Notes: generated by a model not told the origin, from the sequence alone. Counted from the first letter of the stretch, positions 35,178 to 45,044 are shown. The stretch: DNA of 64,000 bases from Enorma phocaeensis (GCF_016901575.1 NZ_JACJKQ010000003.1:1-64000); one strand, 5' to 3'. Program-made: numbers and translations.

Positions 35178-35699
35178 CTACTCGCCGATGACGATCACCT
35201 TGACCTTGCGCGTGCGCTCACGCGTGCGGTCAAAATCCACGAAATAGATGCTGGCAAGGCCGTTCATCTGCAGCTTGCCATCCTCGACCTCGAATGTCTG
35301 GTTGCTGCCCACGATGGTGGAGCGCAGGTGGGCGTCGCCGTTCCAGAGCATCGTGCGGTCGCCGCCCGGCAGCCAGGAATCGAGGTTGGGCCAGGTTTCT
35401 ACCTCCTCGAAGTGCTGGATGCCCGGATAGCGATAGGTCTTCCAGTCGTGCTGCTCGGGGAAGATCTTGTCCAGGCCATCGGACAGGTCTGCCTGGAGGA
35501 AGGTGTCGCCGGCAGGGGTGTGGTCGTGGTCATACTCTTCGGAGAACACCGCGCAGGTGGTGTGGCATGAAATGACGACGGCGATGCCCTCCTTCACGCC
35601 CGACTCGGCGATGACGCCCTCGACGCCCTCGGTGATATCCACATACGTGGGCTTTCCCGCCAACGTCTGCATCTCGAGCTTGCCCTTGTACACAGTCAT
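35178..35699 (-). CDS. yjbQ: YjbQ family protein (UPF0047)
   Basis: A 173-residue YjbQ. The conserved HTTCAVF, AHLRSTIVGSNQ and C-terminal FVDFDRTRERTRKVKVIVIGE are all present. The E. coli member shows weak thiamine-phosphate synthase activity, and the true role of the family is unsettled. It is 3 nt from the TIM-like gene and heads a PTS operon, so here a role in phospho-sugar chemistry seems more likely than thiamine synthesis. No thiamine gene is nearby. Confidence 0.88.
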   Translation of the reverse strand: MTVYKGKLEMQTLAGKPTYVDITEGVEGVIAESGVKEGIAVVISCHTTCAVFSEEYDHDHTPAGDTFLQADLSDGLDKIFPEQHDWKTYRYPGIQHFEEVETWPNLDSWLPGGDRTMLWNGDAHLRSTIVGSNQTFEVEDGKLQMNGLASIYFVDFDRTRERTRKVKVIVIGE

Positions 35700-35702
35700 G
35701 GC

Positions 35703-36416
35703 CTAGGCCTCCTTGCAGAAGTCGGTGCGCGCCTGGTCGAGCGCCGCGAACATCTCTTCGAGGGTCGCCATGGGATCGTCGGCGGCGACGATGCCCGAGG
35801 TGCCGCCCGTGCCGTCGGCGCCAAAACGGATGGCGTCGTAGACGTTCTCGCCGCTCGAGATGCCCGCCGCCTGCAAGACGAGGGTCTCGGGCGAAATGGC
35901 CTTCACGGCCTCGGTGGAGCCGCGCATGTATTCCTCGCCGGCAACCTGACCGGTCCCGATAAGGCTCGTGAGCTCGCAGACCATGACGTCGGGATGGAGC
36001 TGCGCGATGGCGGCGCCCTCCTCGACGGAGTCGGCGCACACGACGGTGAGGATACCCACCTCGTTGGCGCGCGCGATCGTCGCAGCGAGCTCGTGCACCG
36101 TGAGGGGGTTCTCGGCGTGGTTCAAAAACGTCGCCTTCACGCCTGCGGCAGCAAGCGCCTCGGGCAGAATGTGGCCCATGCCGCGGCCGGGCACGAGGCT
36201 CTCCATGGCCTGGGCGCAGGGAATCAGATGAGGACACTCGGCGATGATGTGGGGAAGGTCGATGAGCTGCGCCGTGAACAGGCAGTCAAGGTCGTAGCGG
36301 GCGGCCAGCTCGTCAGCCTTGCGCGCAAGCGCATAGGCCTGTTCCCCATAGAGGTACGACTTGGGGTTTACGACGAAGAACGGCTTCCGAAGCTTGGTCT
36401 TCTCCATAGGCACCAT
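35703..36416 (-). CDS. Triose-phosphate isomerase-like protein
   Basis: A TIM-barrel protein of about 237 residues, shorter than bacterial TpiA and closer to the archaeal type. The three catalytic positions are kept: Asn/Lys in VVNPKSYL, His in FLNHAENP and Glu in VCELTSLIGTG; the phosphate loop is GADGTGGTSG. As first gene of the PTS operon, with an aldolase downstream, it may isomerise a phosphorylated C3 or C4 sugar specific to the pathway rather than serve glycolysis. AAAGGAG lies just before ATG 36416; GTG 36413 and ATG 36407 are alternative starts. Confidence 0.85.
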   Translation of the reverse strand: MVPMEKTKLRKPFFVVNPKSYLYGEQAYALARKADELAARYDLDCLFTAQLIDLPHIIAECPHLIPCAQAMESLVPGRGMGHILPEALAAAGVKATFLNHAENPLTVHELAATIARANEVGILTVVCADSVEEGAAIAQLHPDVMVCELTSLIGTGQVAGEEYMRGSTEAVKAISPETLVLQAAGISSGENVYDAIRFGADGTGGTSGIVAADDPMATLEEMFAALDQARTDFCKEA

Positions 36417-36603
36417 CTGCTCCTTTCCTTCTGCCCGGGCCGGTACGGCCGCGGGACACGACCCTTGCGGGCCCGCATCGCCCCGAAACGGGCCCAACAC
36501 CCCTCCCCCGACGGCCCCGGAGGGCCTGCCGTGACCGATCGGGGCAATCAAAGGTGCCTCGGGTAGGGTGGGCTGTGGTCCATCGGCTCGGGGGCGGGAA
36601 ATA

Positions 36604-36634
36604 TGTACATAACTTGTTCATTAAGTTATGTACA
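36604..36634. promoter_or_regulatory. Operator-like palindrome upstream of the PTS operon
   Basis: TGTACATAACTT (36604-36615) and its exact complement (36623-36634) flank a 7-nt spacer. It lies in an A+T-rich divergent region, about 190 nt before the TIM-like gene and 135 nt before the MoaE-like gene. A perfect 12-bp dyad of this kind is typical of a dimeric repressor site. The GntR-family regulator at 39080 is a candidate binder, by inference only. Confidence 0.7.
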
Positions 36635-36769
36635 AGTTTCTTTATATCTGGTCCACATATCACATTCGTTCGACCTTGTTGCATTTTTCCGCGAGCGGCG
36701 CGTTTTCCACGATGGGCGGCGCCTGCTACAATGCCGGCATCGACCCGAACCCCTTGCAAGGAGGCGCCC

Positions 36770-37189
36770 ATGTCCCAGCCCATGCCCTCAATCGACGCCT
36801 GGCTCACCGAGGCCAAGCAGGACCCGGCCTTCCAACGCTGCGGCATGTACCTGGTGCACAACGGCGTCGTGCGCGCCACGCCCAAGGCGCGCGTGCGCGA
36901 GGGGGCATCGGGCGGCGTCGAAAAAGACGGCTCGGTCGGCAGCCTCACCTTTGGCTACGACGCAGAGAAGGTCGAGCAGGCCGTTAAGGCTGCCCGCAAG
37001 CTGCCCGGGATCTTCTATGTCCGGGTCTGGCTCAACGAAGGCGAGCTGGCTGTGGGCGACGACATCATGCTCGTCCTGATCGGCGGGGATATCCGCCCCC
37101 ACGTCGTCGATGCCCTGCAGACGCTCGTCGGCACCATCAAGAACGAGTGCGTGCACGAAGTCGAACACGAGAGCCGCGACGGCGAGTAG
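36770..37189 (+). CDS. MoaE-like protein (molybdopterin synthase large-subunit family)
   Basis: A 139-residue protein similar to MoaE in its second half (VRVWLNEGELAVGDDIMLVLIGGDIRPHVVDALQTLVGTIKNECV). The usual catalytic PIWKKE segment is not present in that form. MoaE transfers sulfur to precursor Z in molybdenum cofactor synthesis, but no MoaD or other cofactor gene is in the window, so function is uncertain. AAGGAGG fixes ATG at 36770; the longer open frame upstream has no such site. It is divergent from the PTS operon. Confidence 0.75.
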   Translation: MSQPMPSIDAWLTEAKQDPAFQRCGMYLVHNGVVRATPKARVREGASGGVEKDGSVGSLTFGYDAEKVEQAVKAARKLPGIFYVRVWLNEGELAVGDDIMLVLIGGDIRPHVVDALQTLVGTIKNECVHEVEHESRDGE

Positions 37190-37213
37190 GCGGCGCGCGT
37201 CGCGCAGGCTACG

Positions 37214-37265
37214 GCGCCATGCACGCCGCGGGCGCCATGCACGCCGCGGGCGCCATGCACGCCGG
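37214..37265. repeat. 18-bp tandem repeat, nearly three copies
   Basis: GCGCCATGCACGCCGCGG begins at 37214 and 37232, with a partial third copy from 37250. It lies 25 nt after the stop of the MoaE-like gene, in a G+C-rich spacer with inverted GCCGCCCG/CGGGCGGC pairs (37401-37408 with 37433-37440) that may end transcription of the next minus-strand gene. Confidence 0.85.
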
Positions 37266-37439
37266 CGCTGTCCGCGCGGCGCCACGGTTGACCATCGTCG
37301 CGCCGCCGTTGCCCATCTCGGCACCACCGGACAACCCGTATGCCCGGGGATGCCGCCCGATTGTCCTTTGCGGCGCCTGCGGGCGGCTCGCGGGCTCAGA
37401 GCCGCCCGATTGACCACCAGACCAGAAGCGACCGGGCGG

Positions 37440-38759
37440 CTAGGCGGACGGCTGCCCTACCGCCTCGGCAACCTTCGAGGAGTCCACGCGGTTGGAGTCC
37501 TCGGGCGTGATGGTCATGCTCTGGAAGCGATGCTCCATATAGCTGTTGTCGAAGTTTTTGGCGTAAAACTCCTCGACGGGAGAGGTGGGCTCGATGCCCG
37601 AGACGCGCTCGAACCAGCAGTCAAGCGACTGGAGCGTCATGACCGCGTTCACCATCATGAGCAGCGCGCAAAGCGTGGTGAGGGAGTAGCGCATCTTCCA
37701 GGGAATCATGTTGATGAGCTTCAGAAGGCGCGGCAGGCAGAGCTTGATCCACACAAATCCGAGAAGGCCCCACATGCACATGAACGGGGTGCTGGTGCGG
37801 CCGCCGAAGATGATCGCCACGGGGTCCGGAATGCCGAAGAGGGTCGTTCCCGTGTAGTCCCATGCGACCGCGCCGAAGCCGGTCTGCATGAACCAGCTCA
37901 CAAACGCCTCGAAGAGGCCGCCGATAACCGCGGAGACCACGAAGATGATGAGCGGATTCGAGCGATAGAAGCGGTTGAGCGCAACGGTCATGAGCACGGC
38001 GCCCACCCCGTAGATGGGTGAAAACGGACCAAAGAGCATGCCGGCGCGATCCTGGTATACGCCCGGATCGACGACGACCATGTGCCAGATGACCTCGATG
38101 ATGAGCCCCAGCACGCTGCAGACCACAAACACCCAGAAGATGTTGAAGAAGTTGAGCTGGATGTAGCCACGGCCCTTCAGGTCACGCCCGAGCATGCCCG
38201 CCTCTGCCGCCTCGCGCTCCTCAAGATCGCGCAGGCGCCTCCTGAGACGGCGCTCCTGGCGCAGCGACGGGTCGACCGTGACCGAGAGGGCGAGCAGGAT
38301 GACGAGCTGGATAAACGGCGCGATCAGGTGCTCGCCGATGCCCTGGAGCATGATGCTGAACAAAAACTGGGTCAGGTTGAGCGCGAGCAGCACGTGCGAC
38401 CAGCGCGCCGTGTTGCGCCGATGGTTGCGAAGAATCGAAATGCCGAAGAAGATGAGGACGCCCGCCGTCACCACGGTGACAACGAAGCTCATCACCATGA
38501 GAATGGTGGTGAGCGTGGGGTCTTGCCCGACAGAGATCAGGTCGGGCCTGCTCTGCAGCGCCCACACCACCATGCCGATGAAGATGACGGCGACAGGCAG
38601 CGTGACGATGCCGTCGATGAGGCACAGCAGGCCGTACACCTTGGCGATGAGGGAAATCTTCTTGCGCTGTTCTGGCGTCGTCGTGTTGGGATCGAGATCG
38701 TTGCCAGGCAGGTCGTAGTCCTTGAGGACCGCGCGCTCTCCTGTGGACTGGTCGGTCAT
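37440..38759 (-). CDS. Putative membrane protein, ABC_trans_CmpB/DUF1113-like
   Basis: A 439-residue membrane protein with about 10 hydrophobic segments in two groups, split by a charged stretch rich in Arg/Glu (RQERRLRRRLRDLEEREAAE). The second half resembles the family named putative ABC transporter permease CmpB: IFWVFVVCSVLGLIIEVIWH, FGPFSPIYGVGAVL and GLFEAFVSWF. No ATPase is adjacent and the family's function is not established. ATG at 38759 is preceded by a weak AAGGAGC. Confidence 0.75.
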   Translation of the reverse strand: MTDQSTGERAVLKDYDLPGNDLDPNTTTPEQRKKISLIAKVYGLLCLIDGIVTLPVAVIFIGMVVWALQSRPDLISVGQDPTLTTILMVMSFVVTVVTAGVLIFFGISILRNHRRNTARWSHVLLALNLTQFLFSIMLQGIGEHLIAPFIQLVILLALSVTVDPSLRQERRLRRRLRDLEEREAAEAGMLGRDLKGRGYIQLNFFNIFWVFVVCSVLGLIIEVIWHMVVVDPGVYQDRAGMLFGPFSPIYGVGAVLMTVALNRFYRSNPLIIFVVSAVIGGLFEAFVSWFMQTGFGAVAWDYTGTTLFGIPDPVAIIFGGRTSTPFMCMWGLLGFVWIKLCLPRLLKLINMIPWKMRYSLTTLCALLMMVNAVMTLQSLDCWFERVSGIEPTSPVEEFYAKNFDNSYMEHRFQSMTITPEDSNRVDSSKVAEAVGQPSA

Positions 38760-39079
38760 GCATGCTCCTTACAGCTGCCGCGACACCTTGTCTTAGGCGC
38801 GCGGCGTGGAATCGTGGAGCCATGATACCGCGGAGCCCGCATATATTTGCCGGCTCCGCTCGATGGCGCCGCAAACGGTCGATTCTTGACGAATCGTCGA
38901 CAAGCCGGGGCCCTTCGCGCGCCTGTCGGCCGTGGCACGAACATGTTGGACGAACCGCCGTGGCGGAAGCGCCCACAGGTACAGCCATCCCCCCTTTTTA
39001 GGGTGTCTGTCGAAAGCTTGGAACCTATTCCTGGCGTTTTGGGTATCGTTGGTTTCGAGGATTGTAAGAAGGAGATCGC
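38760..39079. other. Divergent promoter region, no gene
   Basis: This 320-bp gap lies between the minus-strand membrane protein and gntR. The part next to gntR (about 38990-39075) is A+T richer and should hold its promoter and AAGGAG. No operator dyad like the one at 36604 is visible here, so autoregulation by the same site is not supported. Confidence 0.4.
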
Positions 39080-39904
39080 ATGGCTGCACGGACACTCAAA
39101 TCGGATGCATCCCTACTTGACTGCGCCGAACCCCTGATTGCCGACGACTCGGGTCTTGAGCGGCGAGGCCGCTCTGCCGAGACCAGGACGGCGCCGGCGC
39201 TCCACGTGCAGCTCGCCGACATCATTCGCGAGAAGATCTATGCGCGCGAATGGGGCTCTGGAAGCAAGATCCCCTCGGAGCACGAGCTCATGGTCCGCTT
39301 CGGCCTCGCCCGCGGCACGGTGCGGCGCGCCATAACCCTGCTGGTCGACGAGGGGCTGCTGGTACGCCGCCACGGCAAGGGGACGTTTGTGGCGGAGCCC
39401 GGCATCTCGCACGCGGCGGGCACCCGCCCCTTCTCGTTTGCGGCGACCCTGCGCGAACAGGGCAAAGACTTCACGACGCGGGTCGTCGACTCATGGGCGA
39501 CCCCCGCCCCGACCGACGTCGCGAACGAGCTTGAAATCTCCCCCGGCACCGACGTCATGTTTTTGCGGCGCGTGCGCTCGGTGGACGGCGAGCCCATCAT
39601 GTGTCAAGAGAGCTGGCTCAACCTGAGCGAATGCCCCGGCCTTGCCGACGCCGACTTCACGAGCGAGCCGCTCTTCGACGCCGTGCAGCGGTGCGCCGGC
39701 CGCAAGATCAAGTACTCCCGCATGCGCTATCGCGCCCGCGTCGCCGGAAAGGAGCACGGCGAGCTGCTGGGCTGCGACGAGGCCGCGGCGGTGCTGCTGC
39801 TCGAACAGACCATCCGTCTTGTCGACAAGCGGCCCATCGAATGGAGCACCACCTGGTTCAAGCCGGGGCAGTCGGTGGTGGCAGACGCCGTCCAGCCCGA
39901 CTAG
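39080..39904 (+). CDS. GntR family transcriptional regulator, HutC subfamily
   Basis: A 274-residue regulator with an extra N-terminal stretch of about 35 residues. A GntR winged-helix domain follows (IREKIYAREWGSGSKIPSEH and LARGTVRRAITLLVDEGLL), then a UTRA effector domain (about 115-265; PFSFAATLREQGK, EFSxGT-like EISPGTDV and LLLEQTI). Such proteins usually repress sugar or amino-acid genes until a phosphorylated effector binds. AAGGAG precedes ATG. Its stop interlocks with that of sortase B in CTAG at 39901-39904. The nearby PTS operon is the likeliest target. Confidence 0.9.
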   Translation: MAARTLKSDASLLDCAEPLIADDSGLERRGRSAETRTAPALHVQLADIIREKIYAREWGSGSKIPSEHELMVRFGLARGTVRRAITLLVDEGLLVRRHGKGTFVAEPGISHAAGTRPFSFAATLREQGKDFTTRVVDSWATPAPTDVANELEISPGTDVMFLRRVRSVDGEPIMCQESWLNLSECPGLADADFTSEPLFDAVQRCAGRKIKYSRMRYRARVAGKEHGELLGCDEAAAVLLLEQTIRLVDKRPIEWSTTWFKPGQSVVADAVQPD

Positions 39905-40992
39905 CCGCTCGAACCGGTCGGGCGGACCGTCTCCTCGAGGGTGCACACCATGACGGCGCGACGAGGAGACGGCACGATGTTGTCGCTGCAGGTGATGAGC
40001 GTGAGCACCTGCGTCGCAGACTGCGCGCGCTCCTGGGCGTCTTCGGCCTGGGCGGCGGCGCTGCCCAGCATCTCGTTCAAGTAGCTCGCAAGCGTCTGGT
40101 CCCCTGTGAAGTTTGCCGTCCGCGCATCCAGAAAGGTCTCCTCCACAAGCGAGGTCACGAGCGGTCGGAACCGATAGGTGGCGTCGGGCGTGATGTAGAA
40201 CACGTCCTGCCACGTATCGAAGGTCGCCTGGTCCTGCGTCTGGTTCACCTGGTTGAACATGGCGCCGTCGAGCATCTGGTGCCCATACAGCACCGTCTGC
40301 TGGTCGAGCACGCCGGGGGCCTGGTTGTCGCAGTCCATGAAGATCGAGCCGGAAGCGTTCGTCACGCCGTTGAACAGGCGATCGAGATAGGTGCTGTTAT
40401 CGTCCGCCTGCACCACGGGATAGTTGATGTTGGTGCCCGGAACGTATATCCACCCCACCACATCGGGGTTTATCGCGGCGAGGGCGTCGAAATCGGGCTG
40501 GGGAACGCCGCTCTGCTCGGCGCTCGAATCGCTCACCGGGGCGAGCGTCGCCAGCTCATCGTAGGCGCCCTGCGCTTCGCGATAGCCGAGCTGCGCCGAA
40601 ATGAAAATCCCCGCCGCCGCGACGAGCAGGGCCATGCCTATGACGGCAAGCCCGATCGAGAGCGCGCGGCGCGGCGAGCGGCGTGCCTTGGGGGCGGGCC
40701 CGCCCGACGATGCCCGACGATGCCGCGGCTGACGGGCGACGTTCGCGCTGCGAGAGCTTCCGCGATGGCCCGCTGCCCCCTGCCCGCCGTGCGCGGGGAC
40801 GACGGGGCGCACGCCGGCGGCCGGGCGAGCGTGAAAATGCGCTGCCCCGGCCGCATAATTGTCTGGGTTCGCCACATAGCCGGCGGGCGTCTTCGCCTGC
40901 GGCGCGCCGCCGTCTGCCGGAAGCTTCCGCTCGTGTCGCCCTGCCTCATCCGACTCCGTGCGCTTGAAGCGCTTGCCCTGGTACGCGGCCAT
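39901..40992 (-). CDS. srtB: Class B sortase
   Basis: A 363-residue sortase. A long polar N terminus of about 115 residues rich in Arg, Ala and Pro precedes one membrane segment (about 118-140). The catalytic domain follows with His in VLYGHQM, Cys in LTLITCSD and Arg in PRRAVMVC; DVVGWIYVPGTNINYPV is typical of class B. It links secreted proteins to the wall or assembles pili. AGAAGGGG precedes ATG at 40992. The N-terminal extension is longer than usual. Its substrate is not in the window. Confidence 0.9.
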   Translation of the reverse strand: MAAYQGKRFKRTESDEAGRHERKLPADGGAPQAKTPAGYVANPDNYAAGAAHFHARPAAGVRPVVPAHGGQGAAGHRGSSRSANVARQPRHRRASSGGPAPKARRSPRRALSIGLAVIGMALLVAAAGIFISAQLGYREAQGAYDELATLAPVSDSSAEQSGVPQPDFDALAAINPDVVGWIYVPGTNINYPVVQADDNSTYLDRLFNGVTNASGSIFMDCDNQAPGVLDQQTVLYGHQMLDGAMFNQVNQTQDQATFDTWQDVFYITPDATYRFRPLVTSLVEETFLDARTANFTGDQTLASYLNEMLGSAAAQAEDAQERAQSATQVLTLITCSDNIVPSPRRAVMVCTLEETVRPTGSSG

Positions 40993-41075
40993 AGCATGCC
41001 CCTTCTCGGCCCGACATCGGAGCCGGGCCCTATGCAGCCTCACATGCAGCGACTGGAGAGGTTGGTCAGAAGGCG

Positions 41076-41549
41076 CTACGCCTCGGCCATCTCCTGCTTC
41101 ATCTTGGCGATCGTCTCGCGATACTCGGGCATCGTGGCGCCCAAGATCTGCGTGGCATAGATGGCGGCGTTCTTCGCGCCGTTGATGGCGACGCACGCCA
41201 CGGGGACGCCGGAGGGCATCTGCACCATGGAGAGCAGCGAGTCCAGGCCACCCAGGTCGCTCGTCTTCATGGGCACGCCGATCACCGGCAGCGGCGTGAA
41301 CGCCGCGACGACGCCGCCCAGATGGGCGGCCTTGCCGGCGGCGGCGACGATCACCTTGATGCCGCGGTCGGCAGCGGTGCCGGCCCACTCATGGACCTTG
41401 TCGGGGTTGCGGTGCGCGCTGGCGATGACCAGCTCGTACGGCACGCCGAGCGCCTCGAGCTCAGCGGTGCAGCCCTCCATGGTGGGCAGGTCGGATTTAG
41501 AGCCCATGATGATGCCAACGAGCGGTGCCTTGTCCTGCGTATCGGCCAT
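41076..41549 (-). CDS. purE: 5-(carboxyamino)imidazole ribonucleotide mutase
   Basis: A 157-residue PurE, purine synthesis step 6. The active-site loops are visible: [35 protein letters not shown] and [24 protein letters not shown] precedes ATG at 41549; the longer frame upstream is not supported. No purK lies next to it, so it is uncertain whether this is the class I or II reaction. Confidence 0.95.
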   Translation of the reverse strand: MADTQDKAPLVGIIMGSKSDLPTMEGCTAELEALGVPYELVIASAHRNPDKVHEWAGTAADRGIKVIVAAAGKAAHLGGVVAAFTPLPVIGVPMKTSDLGGLDSLLSMVQMPSGVPVACVAINGAKNAAIYATQILGATMPEYRETIAKMKQEMAEA

Positions 41550-41670
41550 GACGTCCTCCTTTGTCGATGTCCGGGCGCGTCGTCGCGCCCTCTGATTAGT
41601 ATAGCCCGAGGGCGCGCCCCAAGCCCGGCCGCATGCGCGGCGTCGCGCCCGGCACCCGCCCAAACAAAAA

Positions 41671-41733
41671 CGCCCCGGCCGCGGCACGCAGGCTCGACAC
41701 AAAGGTCTTGCTCGTCGCGCCGCGACCGGGGCG
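41671..41733 (-). terminator. Rho-independent terminator of carAB
   Basis: CGCCCCGGCCGCGGC (41671-41685) pairs with 41719-41733 with one mismatch. Read on the minus strand the stem is followed by TTTTTGTTTG, giving a U tail. It lies just after the carB stop codon. Confidence 0.88.
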
Positions 41734-41750
41734 GGGAGCGCCGCGCCTCT

Positions 41751-44700
41751 CTACACCTCGTGCTGCGGAAGGTCCTGCAGGGCGATGACGTCCATGCCGC
41801 TGCCCTCGCCCGCCGCGCTTGCCTGCTGCACGGCCTCGACGGCGGCGATGAAGGCGTTTGCCGCCGAAAGCGCCGTGAGGCACGTGACGCCGCGACGGAT
41901 GGCCTCGGTGCGCATGATGTAGCCGTCACCGCGCGAGCCGGGGCCGTAGGGGGTGTTGATGATGAAGGCGATCTCGCCGTTTGCGATCATGTCACCCACG
42001 TTGGGATGCGCCCCGCTGATCTTTTCGACCACTTCGCATGCCACGTTGCCTCCGGCAAGCACCCGTGCGGTGCCCTCGGTCGAGCAGATCTCGAAACCGA
42101 GGTGGCGCAGGATGCGGGCGAGCGACAGGATGTGGCGCTTGTCGCGGTCGTTGACCGAAATGAACACCTTGCCGCTCTCGGGCGACGGCAGCTTGTAGTC
42201 GATGGCGAGCTGCGTCTTGGCATACGCCTCGGGATAGCTCTTGGCGATGCCCATGACCTCGCCGGTGGACTTCATCTCGGGCCCCAGCACCACGTCCGCC
42301 CCGGGGAAGCGACCCCACGGCATGACGGCCTCCTTCATGCAGAACCAGTCGAGCTCGCGGTCGTCCGCCGGCAGGTGCAGGTCGGCGATGCTCTCGCCCG
42401 CCATGATGCAGGCGGCGCACTTGGCGAGAGGCACGCCCGTCGCCTTGGAGATGAACGGCACCGTGCGGCTCGCGCGCGGGTTGGCCTCGATCACGTAGAC
42501 GGTCTCGCCGCGGATGGCATACTGGACGTTCACCAGTCCGCGCACCCCCAGCTCGAGGGCGATGCGGCGCGTCGTGTCGCGCAGCTTCTCGACCAGGCTC
42601 TGCGAGAACGAGAAGGGCGGGATGCACGTGGCAGAATCGCCGGAATGGATGCCCGCCTCCTCGATGTGCTCCAGGATGCCGCCGATGTAGACCTCGTCGC
42701 CGTCGCAAAGCGCATCCACGTCGCACTCGATGGCGCCCTCCAGGAAGCGGTCGAGGTAGACGGGGTAATCGGGCGAGACGCGCGTCGCCTCGGCCATGTA
42801 GGTGCGCAGCTGCTCGGCATCGTAGGCGATCATCATGCCGCGGCCGCCGAGCACGTAGGAGGGGCGCACGAGCAGCGGGTAGCCGATGCGCGCCGCCACG
42901 GCCTCGGCCTCCTCGAAGCTGCGGGCCTCGCCTGCGGGCGGATACATGATGGACAGGCGGTCCAGCACGGCGCTGAAGCGCTCGCGGTCCTCGGCGAGGT
43001 CGATGGCCTCGGGCTGCGTGCCCATGATGGTCACGCCCGACTCCTGCAGCATGCGCGCCAGCTTGAGCGGCGTCTGGCCTCCGAGCGTGACCACCACGCC
43101 GTCCGGACGCTCGACGTCGATGATGTCCATGACGTCCTCGTAGGTGAGCGGCTCGAAATACAGGCGGTCGGAGGTGTCGTAGTCGGTGGAGACGGTCTCG
43201 GGGTTGCAGTTCACCATGATGGTCTCGAAGCCGCGGCTCGCAAGCGCATAGCTTGCGTGCACGCAGCAATAGTCAAACTCGATGCCCTGCCCGATGCGGT
43301 TGGGGCCCGCGCCCAGGATCATCGCCTTGGGCTTGCGCGCCGGCGTGACCTCGTCGGCGGCAACGGTCTTCGACGCCTCCGGCTCGGGGCGCATGAGGCC
43401 CTCGTAGGTCTTGTAGTGGTATTCGGTGGCGCTTGGGAACTCGGCGGCGCAGGTGTCGACCGTCTTCATGCACGGGCGCACCCCCAGGCCCTTGCGATAG
43501 GCGCGCACAAACCGCTCGGTCGATCCCGTGAGCGCCGCGATCTCGGCGTCGGAGGTGCCATATTGCTTCAGGAGGCGCATGGCGTCGGCGTCGATGTCCT
43601 CCACGCGCATGCCTCGGACGCTCTCCTGCACGGCCACCATGTCGCCGATGCGGGAGAGGAACCACGGATCGATTCCGGTGAGCCCGTGCACGCGGTCCAC
43701 GCCCCATCCGCGGCGCAGCGCCTCGGCCACATAGAAGATGCGGTGCTCGGTGGGCTCGGCGACCTCGGCGGCGAGCTCGTCGTCGGCAAGCTCCCGCGCG
43801 TGCTCGCTGCCGCCGGCGAGCAGGCCCGCATGCCCGTCCTCGAGCGAGCGCATGGCCTTGCCGAGCGCCTCCTCGAAGGTGCGGCCGATGGCCATGATCT
43901 CGCCCACGGCCTTCATGCGCGTGGTGAGGGTCGTGTCGGTTCCCTTGAACTTCTCGAACGCGAACCGCGGGACCTTGACCACGCAGTAATCGATCGAGGG
44001 CTCGAAGCAGGCAGGCGTGGCCTTGGTGATGTCGTTCACGATCTCGTCGAGCGTATAGCCGACCGCAAGGCGCGCGGCGGCCTTGGCGATGGGGAAGCCC
44101 GTGGCCTTGGAGGCGAGCGCCGACGAGCGGCTCACGCGCGGGTTCATCTCGATGACGATGAGGCGGCCGTTCTTGGGGTTCACGGCAAACTGCACGTTTG
44201 ACCCGCCGGTCTCGACGCCGACCTTCTCCAGGATGGCGAGCGACGCCACGCGCATGCGCTGGTATTCCAGGTCCGAGAGGGTCTGCGCGGGCGCCACGGT
44301 GATGGAGTCGCCGGTATGGACGCCCATGGGATCGAGGTTCTCGATGGAGCACACGATGATGCCGTTGCCGGCGTGGTCGCGCATGACCTCCATCTCGTAC
44401 TCTTTCCACCCCTCGATGGACTCCTCGACAAGCACCTCGCCGGCGGGCGACAGCTCGAGTCCCTGGCGCACGATCTGGCGCAGCTCCTCCTCTGTATGGG
44501 CGATGCCGCCGCCAGCCCCGCCGAGCGTGTAGCTGGGACGAAGCACGCAGGGATACCCCACGCGCCCCGCGATCTCGACGGCCTCGTCGACGGAATAGGC
44601 ATAGCCGGAACGCGCCACCTCGAGCCCGATCTCGGCCATGGCCTCGTTGAACAGCTTGCGGTCCTCGCCGCGCTCGATGGCCGCCAGGTCGCAGCCGATC

Positions 44701-45044
44701 ATCTCGACGCCATAGCGCTCGAGCACGCCGCTTTTCGCGAGTTCGACCGCGGTGTTGAGGCCGGTCTGCCCGCCGAGCGTGGGGAGCAGCGCGTCCGGAC
44801 GCTCGCGAGCGATGACCTTCTCGACGAACTCGGGCGTCACGGGCTCGACATAGGTGCGGTCCGCCAGCCCCGGGTCGGTCATGATGGTCGCCGGGTTGGA
44901 ATTGACGAGCACGACCTCGTAGCCGTCCTCCTTGAGCACCTTGCAGGCCTGGGCTCCCGAATAGTCAAACTCGCAAGCCTGGCCGATGACGATCGGGCCA
45001 GACCCGATGACGAGAATTCGTTTGATATCTGTACGCTTGGGCAT
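41751..45044 (-). CDS. carB: Carbamoyl phosphate synthase large subunit
   Basis: A 1097-residue CarB with the internal duplication of two ATP-grasp halves. The first half opens with [21 protein letters not shown], the second with [19 protein letters not shown], and an MGS-like allosteric domain ends the protein ([18 protein letters not shown]). It makes carbamoyl phosphate for pyrimidine and arginine synthesis together with CarA. The GGGAGAG site sets ATG at 45044. It follows carA by 49 nt. Confidence 0.97.
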   Translation of the reverse strand: MPKRTDIKRILVIGSGPIVIGQACEFDYSGAQACKVLKEDGYEVVLVNSNPATIMTDPGLADRTYVEPVTPEFVEKVIARERPDALLPTLGGQTGLNTAVELAKSGVLERYGVEMIGCDLAAIERGEDRKLFNEAMAEIGLEVARSGYAYSVDEAVEIAGRVGYPCVLRPSYTLGGAGGGIAHTEEELRQIVRQGLELSPAGEVLVEESIEGWKEYEMEVMRDHAGNGIIVCSIENLDPMGVHTGDSITVAPAQTLSDLEYQRMRVASLAILEKVGVETGGSNVQFAVNPKNGRLIVIEMNPRVSRSSALASKATGFPIAKAAARLAVGYTLDEIVNDITKATPACFEPSIDYCVVKVPRFAFEKFKGTDTTLTTRMKAVGEIMAIGRTFEEALGKAMRSLEDGHAGLLAGGSEHARELADDELAAEVAEPTEHRIFYVAEALRRGWGVDRVHGLTGIDPWFLSRIGDMVAVQESVRGMRVEDIDADAMRLLKQYGTSDAEIAALTGSTERFVRAYRKGLGVRPCMKTVDTCAAEFPSATEYHYKTYEGLMRPEPEASKTVAADEVTPARKPKAMILGAGPNRIGQGIEFDYCCVHASYALASRGFETIMVNCNPETVSTDYDTSDRLYFEPLTYEDVMDIIDVERPDGVVVTLGGQTPLKLARMLQESGVTIMGTQPEAIDLAEDRERFSAVLDRLSIMYPPAGEARSFEEAEAVAARIGYPLLVRPSYVLGGRGMMIAYDAEQLRTYMAEATRVSPDYPVYLDRFLEGAIECDVDALCDGDEVYIGGILEHIEEAGIHSGDSATCIPPFSFSQSLVEKLRDTTRRIALELGVRGLVNVQYAIRGETVYVIEANPRASRTVPFISKATGVPLAKCAACIMAGESIADLHLPADDRELDWFCMKEAVMPWGRFPGADVVLGPEMKSTGEVMGIAKSYPEAYAKTQLAIDYKLPSPESGKVFISVNDRDKRHILSLARILRHLGFEICSTEGTARVLAGGNVACEVVEKISGAHPNVGDMIANGEIAFIINTPYGPGSRGDGYIMRTEAIRRGVTCLTALSAANAFIAAVEAVQQASAAGEGSGMDVIALQDLPQHEV

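Noticed and set aside
41322-44201. A 959-codon plus-strand open frame
   Set aside because: It is the shadow of carB and purE. Only the minus strand carries recognisable motifs.
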